64,000 bases of DNA. Source: Burkholderiales bacterium. GTDB lineage: Bacteria; Pseudomonadota; Gammaproteobacteria; Burkholderiales; Burkholderiaceae_C. The translations under genes were made by a program, and so were the position numbers. How positions within the stretch are numbered: the stretch's first letter is position 1; each line of letters opens with the position of its first letter. The notes under the pieces are model-generated. The model did no database searches. It worked only from the letters and a program-made list of their open reading frames with translations, and was not told the DNA's origin. The stretch spans positions 1-64,000 of the forward strand of contig JAABRA010000110.1 in NCBI GenBank assembly GCA_011391155.1, in the 5' to 3' direction. Of the stretch, positions 60,284 through 64,000 are shown piece after piece.

Positions 60284-61849
60284 TCAGTGTCGCACCATCT
60301 GGCGCAACTTCAATCCAGTGGCCCAGAGCGCGCCGAAGTAGATCGCGGCGGAGCCCGCCAGAAACAGCGCCAGCAAACCCATCCGCGCCAGGCTTTGCGA
60401 TCGCAGCTGGGTCCAGTGAAACGCACTGGAGCCCCACATCAGAAAGACGGCCAGCAGCGCGCTGGCCGCCAGGACCTGCATCGCATACCGCCCCCATCCG
60501 GGTGCCGGCGTGTAGCTGCCCCGGCGCCGCAACCCGATCAGCAACCACACGGCGTTGACCAGCGCACCAATGCCGATGGCAAGCGCCAGGCCGGCATGCT
60601 GCAACAGGGGCACCAGCGCCAGGTTGAGCAACTGGGTGATCACCAGCACGACCACGGCGATTTTCACCGGCGTGCGGATGTCCTGGCTCGCATAGAACCC
60701 GGGCGCCAGCACCTTGATGGCGATCAGGCCGACCAGACCTGCGCCGTAGCCCATCAGCGCGGTGGTGGTCTGCCCCACGTCGTGATCGGTGAAGGCGCCG
60801 TAGTGGTAAAGCACCGCCACCAGCGGTCTGGAGAAGGTCAGCAGCGCCACCGCGCAGGGCACCGCCAGCAGGACCACCAGGCGCAAGCCCCAATCCAGCA
60901 TGGCCGAGTATTTTTCGCTGTCATTGGCAGCCTTGGCGGCCGCGAGTTGTGGCGTCAGCACCACGCCGAGCGCCACACCCAGCAATGCCGTCGGAAACTC
61001 CATCAGCCGATCGGCATAAGTCAGCCAGCTGACGCTGCCGGGAACCAGGTGGGAAGCAATCTGCGTATTGATCAGCAGCGAGATCTGCGCCACGCTGACG
61101 CCCAGCATTGCCGGCGCCATCAAACTGGCGATTTTCTGGGTCGCCGGATCAGCCCAGGCCGCGACAATGCTGGACCGGCCCAAGCCAATCCGCGGCAGCA
61201 ATCCAAGCCGCAGAAGGGCGGGTATTTGCAGGCCGAGCTGCAGCACGCCTCCGATCATCACGCCTGCCGCGAGCGCGTAGACCGGCTCGATACCGTGCCG
61301 CGCGAAAAAAGGGGCTCCCCACCAGGCTGCGCCGATCATGGACAGGTTCAACAACACGGGCGTGGCTGCGGGAACGGCAAAGCGCTTCCAGGTATTGAGT
61401 ACTCCCGCAGACAACGCCACCAGGGACATGAAGCCAATGTAGGGAAACATCCACCGCGTCATGAATACGGCCGCCTCGAAGCCCCGGGGATCCTGCTGGA
61501 GACCGCTGGCCATCGCCCAGACCAGGATTGGTGCAGCGGCCACACCGGTGATGCAGGTCAGCAACAACACCCAGGCCAGCAGGGTGGCAACATGATCGAT
61601 CGTTTTCCGGGTGGCTTCCTCACCGTGCTGCGCCCGGGTCGAAGCCAGCACGGGCACAAATGCCTGGCTGAAGGCGCCCTCGGCAAACAGCCGACGAAAC
61701 AGGTTCGGAATGCGGAATGCCACATTGAAGGCATCCGTCAACGCACTGGCCCCAAAAGTCGACGCGATCAGCAATTCGCGCACCAGTCCGGTGATGCGCG
61801 AAACCAGCGTCAGGGCCGACACCGTCGAGGCGGATTTGAAGAGACTCAC
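60284..61849 (-). CDS. murJ: Lipid II flippase MurJ (MviN)
   Basis: This 521-residue membrane protein with about 14 helices moves lipid II across the inner membrane for peptidoglycan synthesis. Signature: TLVSRITGLVRELLIASTFG, TDAFNVAFRIPNLFRRLFAE, GAFSQAFVPVLA and LLINTQIASHLVPGSVSWLT. Start is GTG. It is divergent from rpsT, the usual partner. Confidence 0.96.
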   Translation of the reverse strand: MSLFKSASTVSALTLVSRITGLVRELLIASTFGASALTDAFNVAFRIPNLFRRLFAEGAFSQAFVPVLASTRAQHGEEATRKTIDHVATLLAWVLLLTCITGVAAAPILVWAMASGLQQDPRGFEAAVFMTRWMFPYIGFMSLVALSAGVLNTWKRFAVPAATPVLLNLSMIGAAWWGAPFFARHGIEPVYALAAGVMIGGVLQLGLQIPALLRLGLLPRIGLGRSSIVAAWADPATQKIASLMAPAMLGVSVAQISLLINTQIASHLVPGSVSWLTYADRLMEFPTALLGVALGVVLTPQLAAAKAANDSEKYSAMLDWGLRLVVLLAVPCAVALLTFSRPLVAVLYHYGAFTDHDVGQTTTALMGYGAGLVGLIAIKVLAPGFYASQDIRTPVKIAVVVLVITQLLNLALVPLLQHAGLALAIGIGALVNAVWLLIGLRRRGSYTPAPGWGRYAMQVLAASALLAVFLMWGSSAFHWTQLRSQSLARMGLLALFLAGSAAIYFGALWATGLKLRQMVRH

Positions 61850-61911
61850 CCGCGCAAGTGTAGTGCCCCGAGCCCGTCAAACCAGAACCCTGCTGTGCCA
61901 AGCATGCAGAC

Positions 61912-61920
61912 TGATACAAT
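61912..61920 (+). promoter_or_regulatory. Extended -10 promoter of rpsT
   Basis: TGATACAAT fits an extended -10 (TGn-TACAAT). It lies 45 bp upstream of the rpsT ATG; the -35 region is weak, as expected for this promoter type. Confidence 0.6.
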
Positions 61921-61965
61921 AGAGAGCTTTGCTGGCAACATCCTCAGACACCAAGGAATATCTAA

Positions 61966-62280
61966 ATGGCATCTACCAAACCCAAGAAAAAGAACCCGCG
62001 CCTGGCGTCGGGCCGTAAACGCGCCCGCCAGGACGTCAAGCTCAATGCAGCCAACACGTCCCTGCGCTCCAAGTACCGCACTGCGGTAAAGAACGTCGAA
62101 AAAGCGGTTGCCGCTGGCGACAAAGTCAAGGCCGCAGAGGCCTTCGGCAAGATGCAGGCCGTGGTGGACACCGTGGCCGACAAGGGCATCTTCCACAAGA
62201 ACAAGGCCGCTCGTGACAAGAGCCGCCTGTCGGCCAAGGTGAAAACCCTGGCCCTCGCTGCCGCAAGCAGCGCCGCCTGA
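61966..62280 (+). CDS. rpsT: 30S ribosomal protein S20
   Basis: This 104-residue S20 is lysine-rich: [60 protein letters not shown]. It is longer than E. coli S20 (87 aa) at both ends, as usual in Burkholderiales. AAGGA lies 9 nt before the ATG; a strong terminator follows. Confidence 0.97.
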   Translation: MASTKPKKKNPRLASGRKRARQDVKLNAANTSLRSKYRTAVKNVEKAVAAGDKVKAAEAFGKMQAVVDTVADKGIFHKNKAARDKSRLSAKVKTLALAAASSAA

Positions 62281-62355
62281 TCCCGATCAGGCAATCAGCC
62301 CGGATCGCCGCAAGCGGTCTGCCGTTCTAAACGGGTGCGCTGTCAGCAAAGCAGA

Positions 62356-62380
62356 AAAACCGCCTCAGGGCGGTTTTTTT
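62356..62380 (+). terminator. Intrinsic terminator after rpsT
   Basis: AAAACCGCC-TCAG-GGCGGTTTT forms a 9-bp stem with a 4-nt loop and a seven-T run, about 75 bp after the stop. Confidence 0.9.
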
Positions 62381-62457
62381 GTGGCTGCCTGGGTTCGAGA
62401 AGATCTATTGAATCCGGCGTCGCCCGTCGCCGGAATGCCAAGACGGCAAACGCCCTG

Positions 62458-62784
62458 CTACGGTACTGAGGCGTCGGAGTCGTCGGGCTTCATCCATGCC
62501 TCAAACACCTGAAGGTCGTTGTCTTTGGCGAAATTCATGCAGAACTCCCAGGCTAGAGGCTCGGCGTCGCGAAGGTCCGGATGCACCACGACGCATTTCA
62601 CCCCGCCCACAGAGGTCGGAATGCACCAGGGCGAGTAGCTGAGATGGCTGCCAGGGCGTGTGCCGCCAGGCCGGAACTGACTCATCACACCGGCCAGCCG
62701 TTCCGCCCAGTCGCTGGGCCGGAAGGTCTTGCCCTCTCGGGTAATGCCCTGGATAAAGACTTCTTTGGCGGTGATTGAAACCAT
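62458..62784 (-). CDS. DUF3579-family protein
   Basis: This is a 108-residue protein of the betaproteobacterial DUF3579 family: VFIQGITREGKTFRPSDWAE, FRPGGTRPGSHLSYSPWCIP and DAEPLAWEFCMNFAKDNDL. It is small, soluble and of unknown function, regularly found divergent from argD as here. Confidence 0.9.
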   Translation of the reverse strand: MVSITAKEVFIQGITREGKTFRPSDWAERLAGVMSQFRPGGTRPGSHLSYSPWCIPTSVGGVKCVVVHPDLRDAEPLAWEFCMNFAKDNDLQVFEAWMKPDDSDASVP

Positions 62785-62833
62785 CGGGTATAGGCGGCTA
62801 AAAAGCGTCCGGGTACTGGAGGATCACTCCATG

Positions 62834-62866
62834 TTGCAGCGCACAAGTATTGTATCTTATATAAGA
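62834..62866 (+). promoter_or_regulatory. argD promoter with a perfect 12-bp palindrome over the -10
   Basis: TTGCAG (62834-62839) and TTATAT (62857-62862) are spaced by exactly 17 bp. The -10 is embedded in TCTTATATAAGA (62855-62866), a perfect palindrome that looks like a repressor operator. It also lies 71 bp upstream of the divergent DUF3579 gene. Confidence 0.55.
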
Positions 62867-62996
62867 CTTGAATCATCGCGACAGACACATCACAGTAATG
62901 CGGAATGGTCAGCAAAGCCTTGCGGGTCCTGCGCCTAAAATCAAGGCTTGATGGCCTCGGTTAATACGGGCCGCTTTGTTTTTCAGGAGCCCCCGC

Positions 62997-64000
62997 ATGA
63001 CCGCGTTCATAGAAGCCGCCTCGCCCCACACCATGAACACCTATGGCCGCCTGCCGATTGCGCTGAGCCACGGCCAGGGATGCCGCGTCTGGGATGTCAA
63101 TGGCAAGCAGTACCTCGACGCCCTGGGCGGCATTGCGGTCAACACCCTGGGCCACAACCACCCCAAGCTGGTGCCTGCGCTGCAGGATCAAATCAGCAAG
63201 ATCATTCATAGCTGCAATTACTACCATGTGCCCAACCAGGAGAAGCTCGCCGCCAAGCTGGTGGAGTTGTCGGGCCTGACCAACGTGTTCTTCTGCAGCA
63301 CTGGCCTGGAAGCCAATGAAGCCGCCCTGAAGCTCGCACGCAAGTTCGGCCACGACAGAGGCATCGAGAAGCCTGAAATCGTGGTGTACGAGAAGGCGTT
63401 TCATGGCCGCAGCATCGCCACCTTGAGTGCCACGGGCAACGAGAAAGTGCAAAAAGGCTTCGGCCCCCTGGTCGAGGGCTTCATCCGGGTGCCGCTCAAC
63501 GACGTTGAATCCCTGAAAAAGGCGACCGAGGGTAACCCCAACGTGGTTGCCGTATTCATGGAAACCATCCAGGGGGAAGGTGGCGTCAACCCGATGCGCA
63601 TCGAGTACCTGCAGCAAGTGCGCAAGCTCTGCGACGAGCGCGACTGGCTGCTGATGATCGACGAAGTGCAGTGCGGCATGGGCCGCACCGGCAAATGGTT
63701 TGCCCACCAGTGGGCCGGCATCTTGCCGGACGTGATGCCGCTGGCCAAAGGCCTGGGCTCGGGCGTGCCAATCGGCGCCGTGGTGGCCGGCCCCAAGGCC
63801 GCCAGCATCTTCCAGCCCGGCAACCATGGAACAACTTTTGGAGGCAACCCCCTGGCCATGCGCGCCGGGGTGGAGACTATCCGCATCATGGAAGAAGATG
63901 GCCTGATGGAAAACGCAGCCCGGGTGGGTGCCCATCTCAAGGAAGCGCTGGAGCGGGCGCTGGCAGGAAACCCCGGCCTGAAGGAAATTCGCGGTCAGGG
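62997..64000 (+). CDS. argD: Acetylornithine/succinyldiaminopimelate aminotransferase, 3' end outside window
   Basis: The visible 334 residues are an ArgD-type class III PLP aminotransferase: RLPIALSHGQGCRVWDVNGK, YLDALGGIAVNTLGHNHPKL, FFCSTGLEANEAALKLARKF, FMETIQGEGGV, LMIDEVQCGMGRTGKWFAHQ and the PLP lysine in PLAKGLGSGVPIG. It makes N-acetylornithine from the semialdehyde in arginine synthesis, and may also act in lysine synthesis. AGGAG lies 9 nt before the ATG. The sequence runs off the window, about 60 residues short of the usual end. Confidence 0.95.
   Translation, partial: MTAFIEAASPHTMNTYGRLPIALSHGQGCRVWDVNGKQYLDALGGIAVNTLGHNHPKLVPALQDQISKIIHSCNYYHVPNQEKLAAKLVELSGLTNVFFCSTGLEANEAALKLARKFGHDRGIEKPEIVVYEKAFHGRSIATLSATGNEKVQKGFGPLVEGFIRVPLNDVESLKKATEGNPNVVAVFMETIQGEGGVNPMRIEYLQQVRKLCDERDWLLMIDEVQCGMGRTGKWFAHQWAGILPDVMPLAKGLGSGVPIGAVVAGPKAASIFQPGNHGTTFGGNPLAMRAGVETIRIMEEDGLMENAARVGAHLKEALERALAGNPGLKEIRGQ

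Noticed and set aside
60287-62089. A 600-codon plus-strand open frame opposite murJ
   Set aside because: Antisense shadow of murJ with His/Gln/Arg-biased content; it also runs into rpsT.

Overview
The window looks like chromosomal DNA of a betaproteobacterium in the order Burkholderiales, most likely family Comamonadaceae (Rhodoferax/Polaromonas-like). The support is a high GC content, betaproteobacterial gene orders (rpsP-rimM-trmD-rplS; hda-HAD hydrolase-pcnB-folK next to purM; a DUF3579 gene divergent from argD), and four copies of a short GGTCATT...GCTATTATTTTAATAGC-type repeat of the kind I associate with Comamonadaceae. No tRNA, rRNA, integrase, insertion sequence or CRISPR array was seen.

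Region 1 (1-3064) is the end of an operon for a pyruvate/2-oxoacid:acceptor oxidoreductase: alpha C-terminus, TPP beta subunit, and a GltD-like flavoprotein fused to a two-cluster ferredoxin. The third gene suggests that electrons go to NAD(P).

Region 2 (3231-39137) is a large type VI secretion (T6SS) locus, nearly all on the minus strand. The right block, read leftwards, is tssA-tssB-tssC-hcp-tagJ-tssE-tssF-tssG-tssH. A perfect FNR/Anr-type box lies 50 bp upstream of tssA. The left block starts with a TPR-methyltransferase and vgrG, then two unrecognised proteins (563 and 265 aa), FHA protein TagH, PP2C phosphatase, a PAAR-like DUF4280 protein, tssK, tssL (with its own OmpA domain), tssM, tagF, a caspase-like protein with twelve decapeptide repeats, and a Ser/Thr kinase. 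Between the blocks, on the plus strand, is a TssB-TssC fused sheath paralogue that lacks the TssC C-terminus. An OmpA-family protein and a FecR-domain protein flank the locus. Kinase, phosphatase, FHA protein and a shared DRTVI(K/R)P motif in kinase and TssL together suggest threonine-phosphorylation control. No TssJ lipoprotein and no recognisable effector/immunity pair were found.

Region 3 (39222-64000) is core genome: GlcG-like protein, BI-1 membrane protein, SirB2, DUF454, a DEAD-box helicase with heptapeptide repeats, orn, M48 protease, pterin dehydratase, rsgA, CbiB-like protein, Nudix hydrolase, the rplS operon, a GNAT and a TM2 protein, a Pit phosphate transporter with its DUF47 partner behind a PhoB-box-like site, the hda-folK operon, purM, SirB1, murJ, rpsT, DUF3579 and the start of argD. 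The argD promoter region carries a perfect 12-bp palindrome.

The best candidates for undescribed biology are the TssBC fusion, the unknown gene pair next to vgrG, and the kinase/FHA/DPF-motif wiring of the T6SS.
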